Assembly: GCF_022458985.1 (NCBI RefSeq)
Contig: NC_061771.1
Coordinates: 26,094,001-26,158,000 of the forward strand
Length of the DNA stretch: 64,000 bases
Direction of reading: 5' to 3'
From: Mugil cephalus
Taxonomy: Eukaryota > Chordata > Actinopteri > Mugiliformes > Mugilidae
A program made the translations under genes and the position numbers. The notes beneath the pieces were generated by a model. It had not been told where the DNA came from. It made no database searches and saw nothing but the letters and a program-made list of their open reading frames with translations. Below, in pieces: positions 26,000-38,480 of the stretch. Within the stretch, counting starts at the first letter, position 1. Every line of letters starts with the position of its first letter.

Positions 26000-28900
26000 C
26001 ACTTGAGGTTTTTTAAAGGGGGCATGACACATTAAAAAATGTTATAAAAATTTAAAGAAAGTCTCCCCCACCAAAAAAAAATTTTATATGTTTTATCACT
26101 GATGGGCCAAAAAAGGGTTTTCAAAATCTTGCCCTTTAAGTTCACGTTAAAACACAGGACGTCGCCATCCGGGGGGGTTTTGTCCCAGACGTGACTCATT
26201 GATTTGGGCGCTGACTTTGCGCACATGAGAAATGCATGTACTTTTAAAAAATGCAAACAAATGGGACAAACCAAAAAATTTAGCTGGCAATTTATTGAAA
26301 AAAAATTTAATGAAATATTTTGCTGTTTGGATCAGCGATCAAATTTTTTTTTTTTTTATTTTTTTTTAATACGACTACATACAAAAATTTAACAAAAAAA
26401 GAAATATGAACAAAGTGTATTTGGTGTGTGTGTGTGTGTGTGTTGTGTGGTGGTGGTGTGAGACCCATCTAATTAGTATTTTACCCGTTAATACAAAAAT
26501 CAGGAATTAAAGTTATCACATTTTTTTTTATATTTAGAAAGGGTTTAAAAATGAACTAGGTAAAACAATGCTTCCATTTAAAAAGTATTAAAAAAAGGGG
26601 AAAATAAAAATGATAATAATAAAACAAACAAAACCAAAAGACATAACAAACAATTAATAAAATAGTGATAAAAATTACTTCGTGAAGGATAATGAGAGTG
26701 TGGAGGAGGGGGGAAGGAAGGGGAAGATATTCGTTTTTAAACTTAAAATGTGTTGAATAATTTACCCCACACTTTTATTGTGAATACTGACCCCCAGACA
26801 CCCCCTTTCCCATTGGTTAAAAAATGCACCCCTTGACCAAACAGTAAAGTGTGTCAACGTTTTTAAAGGGAAAAAGGGGAAAAATTGTGGGATACACAAT
26901 ATTCAGTTTATGGTGTGACTGCAGCCCAAAAAGGAAAGACGGATTTGGAACTTTTTAAGTTTATTATTTTGTTTTCACCCGATGGGTTTTTTCTGGTAGT
27001 AATAGTTTTACAAAAAGCATGATCATTACCTTTTAAAATGGAAAAATTTTTAATACCAAATTGTTGTTTGCTAAATTTGTACTTAAGTTTTGTATTTCAC
27101 CTAGATTTAATTCTAATTCGAAAAAGGTTTGTTAAAAAAGTTTGGGGTTTTCCGCGAAACACCTAATTTTTCCCCTCGGATTTTATGGGTTTTTTGTGTG
27201 GTTTTAGGTCCAGGTTTAATCATTTGTCAAAAATGAAAGGACAATTGTAAAATGACCAGGGGGGTTGTGCGAAAAGAAGATACCCAAAAAAGGGAGTGTA
27301 GACAGTTTTTAAGTGAAAAAAAGGTAAAACCAAAAGTAGTCAAAAACAGCCCCAAATTTTTTAAATAGTTATAAAACAGTGGTTAATTGGTGTCTCGGGG
27401 GCCTTGTGACCCTGGGAACCGCCCGATCAATGCAAGGTCGTGTGTGATCTTAAGAATTTGAAGGATGTGTATAAAAAAAATTTGTAAGATGTTAGAGCAC
27501 AAAGTCGAGATGAACTTTAATTTTTAAGTATAAAACATTTAATCAAAACCCTTTTGTAAAGGTGGGTCTATTTAAAAGCCGCCAGATTTTTGGTCTTTTT
27601 CCCCCGGGGTAAATAGTTCAAATATATATTTTTTCTCATTTTTATCTGTCTTGACATGCAGGGAGTGAGGCTGAAAACAGAGAGAGAAAAAATCAAGCTT
27701 TTCTGCCCCTCCTTGACAGTTTTCCCCCCCCTAAAATGTTTTTTCTTCACTTTCAGCCAAAGCCCCGACCGATCCCATGAGGGGGTTCGACGACGAACCA
27801 AAAAAAAATCCTTATGTTTTAAATTTTGTACACTTTTCCTTTGTTGTGCATGTTCCCTTTGTTTCAAGTCCCCTTTTAAAGGGTGATTATGTCACAAAAC
27901 TTCCCCGAATAAATATCATGTGGACTCCAACCCTGCATGGCTTTGTTTTCTAGAAAAGCGAAAGGTTTTTTTTTGTTGTTTTCACTTGTCATGTAATGTT
28001 AAAATTTTTTTAAAATAAAATTTCACGTTTAAATTTTTTGGCTTTCTACATAAGTCGCTAACAGCAATTTAGGAAAAAGAGAAATTCGATATTTTAAAAA
28101 TTGGCTGCCGTCCTGCAACATGCCTTTAACCTATTAGAAAACTACTGATGGGGCTGGTCACACCGTTTTTTATCAGGCATACTATTCGTACTAGCCGGCT
28201 GTTGGTCTCATCATATTTTTAGGTCAACAATTGATTTCACTGATGAAAGATTACTTTCTACTGTGTTTTTATCGTGCACTCTATGACTGAATGTTATGGA
28301 AAAAAGAGGACTACATAGATGTAACCGAACCTTTTCATGTCATGACTTTTCAATTATAGCGTACTAACTGACATCAAAACATACAGCAACATTGAAGTTT
28401 TAAAATCCAATTGCATCTTGGTGGATCCCGTTGATCTAAAAAAACTGATATTTTCCAGGAATAAAATTATTTCAAAAAAAACAGGGCATCGTTTCAAGTC
28501 ATTTGGGCCCGGATAAGGAGAAGGGGAAAGTTTGTCTTTCAACACCTGCCGGACCTTTTTCGTCGGGTTTTTTTACCTTGGTATTTTTATTTTTTAGTAG
28601 TAGTCATTTGGGATTTTTGGGCTGATGAAAATGCTTTAACTGTCGGCGGGCTCAAAAGGGCTCCCCATGCAGAGGGGGGCAGTTAAAGGGGACTTTATTT
28701 CAAAATGTACGGGGGGGGAACCGCAGAGTGTAATAAAGGCTATGAAAAAAAACCCCCCCGACACGGCTATGAAAAACTTATCAGAGTAAATCCTCCAGAA
28801 GGAAAAAAAAAGTCCACGGGTTGAAAGCTTTAAAAAAAAGGGGCTCCAAAAGGGAGGAAACTCACTATAACTACACTAAGACAAGCTAACCCGACCTAAA

Positions 28901-31900
28901 GGGGGGGAAAAATAAATCCCCGACAAACAAAAAGGGGCCCCAAAAAAGAGGAACAAACTGGTAAGAATAAATGAAAAAAAGGGAATTCCAAAAAAAAGGG
29001 GGGAAAAGCAAAGAAAGGACGAACACAAAATCACTCAGAAGGAGGAAACAAAAACAGCCAAATTCTAAACAGAAAAACCAATCACTAGAAATAAGCAAAG
29101 GGAAATCACAAAGAAAATCACTCTTTCGAGATAAAACAAGGAGACGTGGCATGGATCGCGGCAGGGTAGAACAGACAAAATGCAAAAACCCTCACCTCCA
29201 ACCTCAGACTGGGGGCACTGAGGGGTGCAAGTGACCTGAAACAAAAGGAGAGTTACTTTCCAAAATAAAACGGAAAAAACGAGACAAACACACCCAAAAA
29301 AAGACCTGACCACACCGCGCGTGACACAAAAGAGGCCTTAAAACTGGGTAAAAGGGAAAACAACCGGGGGTTTACATGTGTAAATACCATTTTTCATTGT
29401 TATTGTATTACTGTTATGATATGAAGTTATTTGTCTCATTCCTTTTTTGATTATTTTGTGTTTCTGAAAAGCCGCCTATGGAGGTGGTGAAAATTAGCAG
29501 GGCTATTTACCCCAACAAAGCATCGGGGTTTTCCATGGGACAGTTCTTATCAGTTTAGTGTGTCCATATCAATTTCAGTAAACATAACTCTTAGCCTGGG
29601 TAAGCCTTTAGGCCAGGTTTTATCCGGCCGACCTCCCTTTGGTCAGAACCTCCTTGTGAACTGATTTTGTCCGACAAAGCTCCTACGCACGGAACACTGG
29701 GTTTGGGGTTTTTAAATTTTTGGGGTTTAAATTTTTTTTTGCTTTGGTCTGCCCCTGCTGCCAAAATTTGGGGAAAAATTGGAGATATTTTGTGTTTAGA
29801 GCTGCGATTTTAGAAGGTCCCGTGGATGAAATTGCATTCACTTGAAATATTTCCCTTTTTTTAAGTCTATTTTGGTTTTGAAAAGATTTTCACGAAACAA
29901 AGTCCGATTTAAAAAAAAGTGGGCCTGGTGTTTATGTTTTCCCTTAAACTTTATTTTAAAAGGTGAAAAGCAGATCTGTTTTACTCGGCATAAATTTAGG
30001 TACGTATGAATGAGGAGACTTGCAGTTTAAAAATTTTGTCGTCTCATGCTTTGCCCAGGGCCCCGGAGAGCGAACTTTTTGTCTACAATGTGGAAAAAAT
30101 CATGTGACTAGTGTGTAAATTTTGGCGGGACGGGGTGGAAAAAAGGGAAAAGCTTCAACCGATTTTCCCCTTGTTCTCCCCCTTTAAAGTGCAACATTCT
30201 GCATTAGAAACGAGTTTCCGAGAAATTTTCATGGTCATTGCAGTGTTTGTCAAAAACTTCTCAAAACGAGGGGTAATCACCCGTAACATGTTGTTGGGTT
30301 TCCTACTCTATTCCTGTTGTATTTGTAACTGTGTGTGTACTGTGTAACCCAAATTCCTGGGTGTGTGTTGGTGGTATTGTTGTAACAAAATTTTTGGGAC
30401 ACGGGGTCCACTGTATTAACAGCAGGCTCAAAGGGGTCCCCGTGAATGAACTGGGCTCCTGTGGCCCAGGTCGTCAAGTGTGCCCTGGGCAATCCAGGGT
30501 CGAAGAAAGACAGAAGCGCACGGGCCGGGCCAGAAAAGAGTTTTCCCGCTTTTTTTCTGTCTACATTTGGTCTTATGTGCAAAACCTTAGCTCCCCAGAA
30601 AAACAACCATTTCCTGGGGGTCGTAAGACCTTCCTAAAGACTTTGATATGTTTTTGTCCTCCTAAAATAAATATTTTGGGGCACCTCGCGGTTTAAAGCC
30701 AAAAGGTCCCCTTCCCCTTTTTCCAGTAAAAAAAAAAAAGAAATGGAAAAAAATGTGGATTTTTAAAAATTTTGACCCCGTAGTGTATATTTATTAAACA
30801 TCGAGTTTAATGTAGAAACATTTAGTTGGTAGGGGTCCTTCTTAAAGTTGTCATCTTTGGGGTCCTGGCCTAAAAATTTTTGAAAACTCCCGCATTAGCC
30901 CCATTAGTCCCCGTTAGCATTTTTGGCGAATTTTAAAAAAATGCAGACACCCACCCGGCACAGGTAAGGCTTTCCTGGAGAGCCCCATCACTCTGAATAA
31001 ACCAGTGGAGAAAACCAGAATAAAAACTAGTAAACTTTATAAAAGTAAAAACAGAAAAATTTTGACTCATTACTTGACAGTGGTTGTTGTTTCATAAAAT
31101 TTTATTGTAGAGAAGTCCCCGGCAAATTGTCTTCCCACAACAGTGAAGCAGTGGGACGTTTATTATTACAGTCATGTCTGTACAGCGTTTTTTAAAATGT
31201 TTTATTATTTTAAAACCTTTTTTTAAGATGGTATTTTGTTGTCCTTTGTTGGCCAAGGTGAAGCAACCACAAGTGCAGGATAAACGACATACAAAAGGTA
31301 TCTGTGTACTGATGGGATTGAAAAAAAAGGGTGAGTCTTGTCCGACGATTTAGGACACCCAAAAACTCATGTTTTAAATAAACATAAAAAAACCTGTTTG
31401 GATGAGGACACCAGACACAGCTCTTAGGGCCCTAAAAAAATAATAGTGTTTGAAAAGCCTTCTATGGGTGAGGCTGGTATTTTATTTTTTTATATATTTA
31501 TTTATTTATTTTTTTACCCGTGGTCCCCCAGCCTGCCCCCCAGGTTGGGGGTGATTACCCGACCTACTGAAAAAGGGTTCTGTCCAAGAGGGTTTTTACT
31601 GCTCCCCATGGGTTTTTTACTCTGTGTTTTAAATCTTTTCTCGAAAATAGCCCTTTAAAAGGCTTTTTTTTAGTGTTTTTGGGTTTTATGTAGACTTTGT
31701 ATTCATGGCCCTTCCCCAAAAGCTCCCCCGTTAAATGGATAAAAATACTTGCCTCATTTTTTTCTCTATTTTTTTTTCAACTTGTGACTTTTTTTTGTGA
31801 AAACGCTATTTCACAACCATTCCAAATAAATAGTTTTAAAAAATGAAATATTTCTAAATTTTAATTGATGTTAAAAACCATGGGACCCCTTTTAAAATTT

Positions 31901-32840
31901 TGTTTTGATACCCCGCATCATTAAAATTATCAAGTATACCCGGTAGAATGTTGGCAGGTTGTTTTTTTTTTTTTTTTTTTAAAAATGACTGGAGACTATA
32001 ACGTCACGGGGAAGGGGTTGAGGTGAGGCCCCCGGTGCAGGCGATAGGACGCGAGGTAGTTAAACAAAAGCATTTTAATAAACAAAAGGGCTGCGCAAAG
32101 CAGGAAAAATCCCAAAAATCATAAACGTGGCACGGTATCAAAAAAAGTGGCAAATGGAGTTTCATCAAATGAGCCAAGGAACAAAGGGAAAGGGAAAGGG
32201 CTTATAACACAAAGGGGTCAGGGCTGACCAGACCAGGTGGAAAAGCACGAGGATCAACAAGGTGAGCCCCCTTTTAAACAAAACAAGGACAGGGAGGCCA
32301 AAAAAGGAAAAAACCAAATTAACAAAATAAACGGAAACCAACAGCCAGACAGACATGCAAAACCCAAAGGAATGCGAAGACAGGAAATCCAGAATTTCAA
32401 AATTAAACGGAAAATTCAAAACATGATCACAAAATAAAAGACGACATGAAACCCTTTACGTAACTTAATCTCCCCGTTTTTTGACAGCGGGGGCAGACCA
32501 GGAAAAAAGAAAAAAAAACACCCGTGAAAGAAGGTGGGTTCAATGTAGGGTCTTAAAACTCAAGATCATTCGATCCAATATTTTTTGCAAGGAAAATAAA
32601 TTTATTTCTGAAATTATTCGATTTGCAAATTTTAAACCCTTTAATTTCTTTCAAATTTTTAAGAAAACGTAGAATATTCTGCCCTAAAATTTCAAAATTC
32701 AATTTTTAACATTTAATAGTGGGTATTTATTATTTTCACTCTTTTTAAAGTTTTGTTTATAGGGGGACACTTCTCATGCTTTTTAAATTTATCTTTCGAC
32801 AACAGTAAAACCGGCTTTATGATCTTTACGTAAACTCAAA
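26000..32840. other. Noisy copy of the P2 3' flank and its repeats
   Basis: It follows 7.8-15.2 kb: the (TG)n at 26,424-26,460, the dispersed repeat at 28,640-29,350 and the tatatacacaagag repeat at 31,978-32,520. At 30,446-30,510 a stretch resembling a tRNA-type A box (TGGCCCAGG) and a GGGTCGAA box is present. The corresponding part of the clean copy (about 12,590) is reduced. No gene is supportable. Confidence 0.6.
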
Positions 32841-33299
32841 AAGTCCTACACGTGGTCAAAGGTGAAAGGGAATGCCCCATGACACCACCCCTTAAATTTT
32901 TTCAGTCCTGCGTTTGGTGTCTGATTTTGTCTGTTGTAATTAATCTCCTCAAGAACAACATAAGAAATAACAGTAGATACTCCATATAGACAGCTCCCAG
33001 TGTTTCAGGATCCCAGCTAGGCCTCTTTTCTGGTAAATATGAGCTCATAATTAGTAAGTCACTGTTATAAGATGAGGTCTACATTATTAATCCACTTATA
33101 TTTCTTAATTAAACGATTAACTTTTGTAGCCCTGGTCTGTAATGAGTTGAACCTGAGTGTTAACATATGCATATGCTGAGAATAGACAGCTCATTGAAGC
33201 AGGGTTGCAGTGTCATGTAATATTTATTCTGGAACAGTTTTGCAACATGTTTATCCTTAACCACAGAAGAAATCACTACTTAGTGCCCTCCTTGTTCTC

Positions 33300-35504
33300 C
33301 TAGTCCTTCTTCTTCAGCTTCTCCTTAATCTTATCCTTCAGATTCGTAAACCCTTCCTTAACCTTATCCTTCATATTCGTTAACCCTTCCTTAACCTTAT
33401 CCTTCATATTCGTTAACCCTTCCTTAACCTTTTCCCCCACTTTCTTCAGCTTCTCCTTAAACGTCTTCTTCCTCTGAACAGTCTTCTTCTTAAATTTGTT
33501 CTTCAGATTTATCCACTTGTCTCTCACAATCGACGGTATTTTTTTAACCTTGTCTATCAGATTATTCACCATCATCTTTTTAACTTCATTCCGCCTCTGA
33601 ACAGTCTTCTTCTTCTTCATCTTCTCCATCAGATTCTTTAACAGATTCGTCTCCTTAATGTCCTTCTTCATCTGAATAGTCATCTTATTCTGCTTCTTGT
33701 TGGAATTAGAAATAGTTGTTTCAATCCACTGTAAATAGCCTGGATGACAAAGGTCTATGAATCCAAATGCTTCTTTTGTTGCGTATACATGGCCCCCAGT
33801 GAAAGTGACTAAACCGTAGAGCCGGCCATTGAACACCACTGCTCCACCAGAGTCACCCTGTGAGAAAGAGGAACATGTTTATGGAAAGGTTTGTGCCTTA
33901 TTCATTAAAACACTGATGAATCTTAAACTACTGAAAGTTTTCCACATTAGTAGCTGTACCAACTCACATGACATGCATCCTTTCCATCAGCTTGACCACA
34001 GAACCAGTGCTGGGAACTCTTAAGTTCACTGAGTCTGGTGCAGTCAACGTTGTTAACATTTGCACACTGAAGAGTTGCTGATTCACCACCTACTACGAAT
34101 GAATGAAAAAGAGTTGTCAAATAAAATACAACAAAATCTCCATAGAATGTAATCTGGGGCAGAAAAGTGTTTGACCATAAATGATATTAATTGAAATGAA
34201 TCAAATCATATTTTCAGTTTTTCAAAATAAATTGCCCAGTTAAAACGGACAAATTCTGAAATTAAAGAAATAATTCAAAGTAAATCTCACCTCTTTCTTT
34301 GTTGTTGCCCATGTGGGTGGAGGCATGTCCTGCAATCTGCACCTCATCTCCCCTGGAAATAAAAATAATTAAAAGAAGAAGGTTACCTTGACTTAATATT
34401 ATTTCAGTTTCAAACATTAGAAAAGAAGTACAAAAATAAAAGAAAAGGAAAAATTAGATAAAATAAATGTAATGTTAAAATGTATAATAAAATATTTAAT
34501 ATACTTTCCTTTTTTTAATTATGAAGCTTCTGACCTTCTGAGCATTATGAATTATGAACTATAATAAATACAACACAATTGCCAAAAATGTGTTTGTGAG
34601 TAAAAAAATAAAATAAAATAAATAAATTATAAAAATGAAAGCGCAAACATCAGTATATATTTCACTACTCACAATCTTGGTTTTGCATTGCAGTTAGCAA
34701 GACCTATAATAGCTGGAATTTTTGTTCCTTCCGGTAGCTTCAGTAACATAATATCATGGATCCTCTTTTTGAAGATCGCAGGTTCTGTAGTTATGTCCAC
34801 TTTCTCTCCTGGACCTGGATGCACTCCTAAAATGACTGACAATTTTCTGCAAGCACAGATAACACATTGTTACGTCTTACATTTTAGGTAAAACCCTGAA
34901 TACTGTTCCGTGTCAACAGCTTAATCACATAATCGTTATGAGGTTTGATCTAAATTTAAGACTCAGAAATATTTGGATATTTTTCTTACAATCCTGACTT
35001 CCAGCAGTGAGCCACAGTCAGAACCCACTGGTTGTTGATCAAAGAGCCTCCACAGATGAAATTATTGTTTTGATCGACCAATTTCACATGATACAGACGC
35101 TCTGTTGGATTACATTGTTGACCTTTAATGATTCCTTTGTGCACATCCACCACTGTGCTCAGTGTGGTACCTGAAAGAGAAAATGATCTACTATGAGTCG
35201 GAACTTTGTGCTTCCAACTTTGTGCTGCCTCACTGACTAAACATAGAGTTTAGATAAATCATTTATTACAAAACACCCAACAGCCCAAATCTACTCAAAT
35301 ATGTTAGAAGTATAAAAATATCAGTAATGTCCTCTTTCCATGCATTGAATGAGGGAGGGAGACAGTTCATTAAACCTTCAGAACTAGCATCTGATGGATC
35401 AACAAAACATGATGTTGTCAAGTTTCAAAATGAAGAAATCACATAAACATCATTCTCTACTCACCGACCCACAGCAGAACAAGAAAGAGCTTCAGACGAG
35501 CCAT
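33300..35504 (-). CDS. Gene B: secreted S1 serine protease with 11-mer amphipathic tail
   Basis: The six exons on the minus strand are 35,465-35,504, 34,990-35,170, 34,673-34,846, 34,291-34,352, 33,968-34,089 and 33,300-33,857. All have GT/AG borders and matching phases, giving 378 aa. A signal peptide (MARLKLFLVLLW) is followed by the pro-region and IIKGQQC. ICGGS and AHC hold the catalytic His (about residue 68), DIMLLKL the Asp (about 105), and DACHGDSGG holds the S1-pocket Asp (about 190) and the Ser (about 196). The S1 domain ends at about 242 (LQWIETTI). The rest of exon 6 encodes a Lys-rich tail with two TVQR motifs and four 11-mers (KVKEGLTNMKD type) up to KKKD-stop. The residue before Ile-Ile is Gly, not Arg or Lys (codon at 35,133-35,135), so normal zymogen activation is doubtful. 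AATAAA lies at 33,223-33,228. S1 membership is firm. Closest kin (granzyme, mast-cell protease or trypsin) and substrate are unknown. Confidence 0.9.
33303..33431 (-). repeat. 33-bp coding repeats, gene B tail
   Basis: Four tandem units encode KVKEGLTNMKD (twice), KVKEGFTNLKD and a final KIKEKLKKKD. The 11-residue period with hydrophobics at 2, 6 and 9 fits an 11/3 amphipathic helix. Confidence 0.85.
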
Positions 35505-35589
35505 CGCTTTCATTCTGCTTCCAGTGACTTCTGTCCAGTGGCACCACGATTTTAACCATGTTCACCATCTCATGTTGGTCATGGAGCAG

Positions 35590-35594
35590 CCAAT
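35590..35594 (-). promoter_or_regulatory. Conserved CCAAT/ATTGG element, gene B
   Basis: GCAGCCAATCACAG (plus strand) lies 86 bp upstream of the ATG. The same block is at the same distance in genes C (47,370-47,374) and D (57,008-57,012) and is recognisable near gene A. No clear TATA box was found. Confidence 0.45.
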
Positions 35595-35599
35595 CACAG

Positions 35600-36430
35600 A
35601 GCAGAGGCTTATCAATGAAACCACATTGACAGCAGATAATGGTTTTCCAACGAAAATGTAAAAAAAATAAAGTGACATCTGACAAGTTATGCAAAGTTGG
35701 TCTCTACTGCGGGAGTTGGGGGGTGGGTGAAAGGTCTTTGGTAGATTAGACATATTTTTATAGATTTTTTTTTTAATATTCGGTTTATGTTCACGGCAGT
35801 TGCACTACAACCTTACTGTTGCACGTTTCAAAATAAAAAAAAAAATTTGAACCTGTGTATTATTTGAATAGCTTATAATGATGTATATTTAGAAACAGCA
35901 CTAAGCCGAGTTTAATATAGAACACATAATCTTGTCATCACTTTGGAGTCCTTGGCCTAAAAACATTTTGAAGACCCCCGGATTAGCCGATTAGTCACCG
36001 ATTAGCATTTCATTGGCCTAATTACGAAACAAGCTTTCTCTGGAGCAGCCTCCTATGACTCTGAATAAACCTGATGCTGGAGAACACAGCGAATAAAACA
36101 CTAGTAAACTTAGCATCAGTGTAAACACATGAAATATTTGACTCATTACATATGAAATTTGGTCGCTTGGTTTCATAAGATTTTATTTTATTGATTTTAT
36201 GTTATGTGTATGTATGTATGTATGTATGTGTATCTTCCAGTGCATGGGGCCTAGAAAGAAGCTTCTCAAAGAGGTTCCATTGAACAAAACCTTGCAGCTG
36301 ATGTCCTGCCTAAAAATATCAATATGTATATTCACTATTTGCTTATCACAAAGTTTAACACTGAGGTCTTTGTTCCTGTAGGGGTTTGATGAATTCTTTA
36401 ATGAACAACCTTTGTGATGACAAGACAGAA
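35600..36430. other. Gene B upstream flank
   Basis: Shared flank material of the cluster. 35,930-36,180 resembles 13,050-13,330, and 36,300-36,390 resembles the palindrome-arm block near 4,690-4,740. A TATG microsatellite is at about 36,205-36,230. No gene seen. Confidence 0.5.
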
Positions 36431-36439
36431 GCTGGTGGT

Positions 36440-36690
36440 TTTATCTAGTTATATGGAGTGAGGAATAAAACCAAATTGTTTTATGACAAAAGTGGAGTCA
36501 GGTGTGGATGCGTCAGCCTTTCTTTATCAACAGCAGATGCAAATACTGAGCTTCCACTTTACCATACTGCCAGATCAGCTGGTGGACACACTCCAGACCT
36601 CTGGCTCTACTCCTGCTACCACTCACCTGTTAAACCCTCACTCCAAACTTTTTGTGTCCTGCATCTTCTCCACCATGTATCAACATAGCA
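36440..36690. repeat. Recurring 5'-flank block of the protease cluster
   Basis: This block of about 250 bp (GTTATATGGAGTGAGGAATA to TGTATCAACA) recurs at about 49,362-49,600, 52,060-52,290, 58,974-59,200 and 61,545-61,775. In degenerate form it recurs in both palindrome arms (about 2,950-3,140 and 4,180-4,310). It encodes nothing recognisable. It marks homologous positions upstream of each gene copy. Confidence 0.6.
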
Positions 36691-36724
36691 GATTCAATTC
36701 ATAGCAGAATTTTTTTTAAACAAG

Positions 36725-37345
36725 TCACACATAAGACATCCCTCGGAAAAATGTGAGCAAATCAGCAAAGACATCTGAGGCCAAACAAAACACTGGAGAA
36801 GACATTTGTCGAGAAGTCCCAGTCAAATTATCTGGTTTCTTCCGATTCTCACTAATGCCAAATCTTTCCTTACCATAATTGTAGATAATATCTCCCATCT
36901 TCTCCAACTCTCTACCGTCCCTTTTAGCTTACCTAGCGCACTGGCCAAATCATTATTGATGTCCTCCCACTTCCTAGTTTCAGCTGTGCCTGGCCACCTC
37001 ACCCTTGGTTTCTGACCACTGATCTTCTCCTTCCTTGGCTGGCTGCACTTTTATTCTGTCTCCATGCTAGTATGCTTTAACATTAGGGATGCTGATATCC
37101 TGCAAACTGTGGATTACTTCCTGTCGCTGGACTCCAACCAACTGACTTGATACACTTCTTAAAAAGCAGCTATCAATGCGGGATCCCGGTGTTCCCTCTA
37201 CCAAGCACCTTTTCCTCCTTTGATGGATTCTGAGGCCTTTTACTGTTGTTGCTTTCCGCCAGCCACACACACAAACCTGCTGCTTCTTCCCATCTCCATC
37301 TGAACAACTAGCTAACAAGTTTCGCCTACTCATTGTCAAGTCCAT
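36725..37345 (-). mobile_element. LINE retrotransposon 5' ORF fragment
   Basis: Minus-strand frames contain a zinc-finger-like CVCGWRKATTVKGLRIHQ (within 37,067-37,345), then RWPGTAETRKWEDINNDLA (about 36,930-37,010), then EKMGDIIYNYGKERFG (about 36,855-36,905). These fit, from memory of the family, the N-terminal part of fish LINE polyproteins. Frames shift between the blocks and no reverse transcriptase follows, so it is a dead fragment. Confidence 0.65.
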
Positions 37346-37779
37346 CGGGGTCGTGAACTGTGTTAGTCAATGGTGAGAGCCCCTGTCTTCGCCGACATTA
37401 GGGGTATTTTATCTGTCATTAAGTCTTTCCCTAGTCGCCAGCTGTGCTATTCACAGCAGTCACTAGCCTAGGCTAGCTTTCATATTCATAAAAACACAGG
37501 ATAAGATGTTACAATCCCTTGTGCCATAATCTGAGGCAAAACACATTTAAAAACTTAGTCCAATTGAAAAGTCCACGAGCAGGCTACCAGTCAGCTACCA
37601 ACAAAAAGAAATCAGCTAACTAGCCTAGCCAACAGCAGCAGGTAAGAAGTGATGGGACATGCGACTACACTTCAACCAACACTGACAATATCCCGCATTA
37701 ACATTTTTTCTAAATGTTGTCTTTTTTTAATCGAATGCCACGGTGGCACAGTGCTGGAATACTTCCTAGCAAACACGTC

Positions 37780-38480
37780 CGGTTGGGGCCCATACGGGCC
37801 TCACTTGGGTTAGTTGGACTTTGGCTGGGTGTGGGCTCAGAGTGGGCTTTGCTGTTCGGCCCCACATGGGCATGTGGAGGACCAATTCAGCCACAATAAA
37901 AAATCAACATATCAAAAACAGATAAATGCAATAAATGCTATTTATGTATATACTGATGCAAGCACTTCAGCATGCACATTGAAATATAATGCAGATGAGG
38001 GAGCTGCCCACAATGGCTGAACTTTTCTCCTATTGGTTGATCAATGAGTGGACGGATTGACTGCACATGCCTTGCTTTTCACAGCCAGCCAGGTAGTTTG
38101 AACTTAAATGGCGCAGCAACAGCAGGCAGGAGCTGAGGCACTTAGCTGATGTGGCAGAAAGTAACAGTCAGGACTATTTACTTTTTGTAGTAGACCCTGT
38201 CTGATAGCCCGTTGCATTTAGCGTCTTACAACCATTGATCCTCAGACAGTACATCACTTGACCGTGTCTGTCTGCCACGCAGTTGGACGCCCAGTATGTG
38301 CGGCGCTAAGGGCCTCAGCCTCTTGGTTGGAAGTCGCCTGATTGCCCACATTGGCTCCCATAGACTTAATAAGGAGTAAATGCCGCATTCGTAGACATAA
38401 TAAAGAGTAGACTCCGCATTGACTGCTACCACCCGTAGGAACTGACGAGCTGTGTGGTCTCCATCTTGGACCAGTCATCA
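37780..38480. repeat. Left inverted repeat of a fold-back element
   Basis: It matches the reverse complement of about 42,650-43,000. The clearest stretch is 38,065-38,105 (CAGCCAGCCAGGTAGTTTGAA) against 42,826-42,860. Outside the core, GGGCCC/ATGGGC-rich ends (37,785-37,880) have a similar counterpart at 43,970-44,095. The gypsy element lies between the two arms. Confidence 0.6.

Larger units (their letters stand above)
18705..32925. other. Noisy block: second copy of the locus in low-quality sequence
   Basis: From about 18,705 the text turns into runs such as TTTTTT, CCCCCCC and GGGG with many single-base losses. It returns to clean sequence at about 32,925. Its content follows gene A exons 6-1, then the order of 1,240-15,250: palindrome, P2, flank, the 10.56-kb repeat and the 14.28-kb repeat. 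Errors affect exons, introns and repeats alike and consist mostly of homopolymer gains and nearby losses. That is typical of unpolished single-molecule reads and unlike evolutionary decay. Coding calls inside the block are unreliable. Confidence 0.85.

Noticed and set aside
18705..32925. Ancient decayed segmental duplication
   Set aside because: Damage is dominated by homopolymer and indel noise of uniform density starting mid-exon and ending abruptly, with adjacent tails clean. Technical error explains this better than age.
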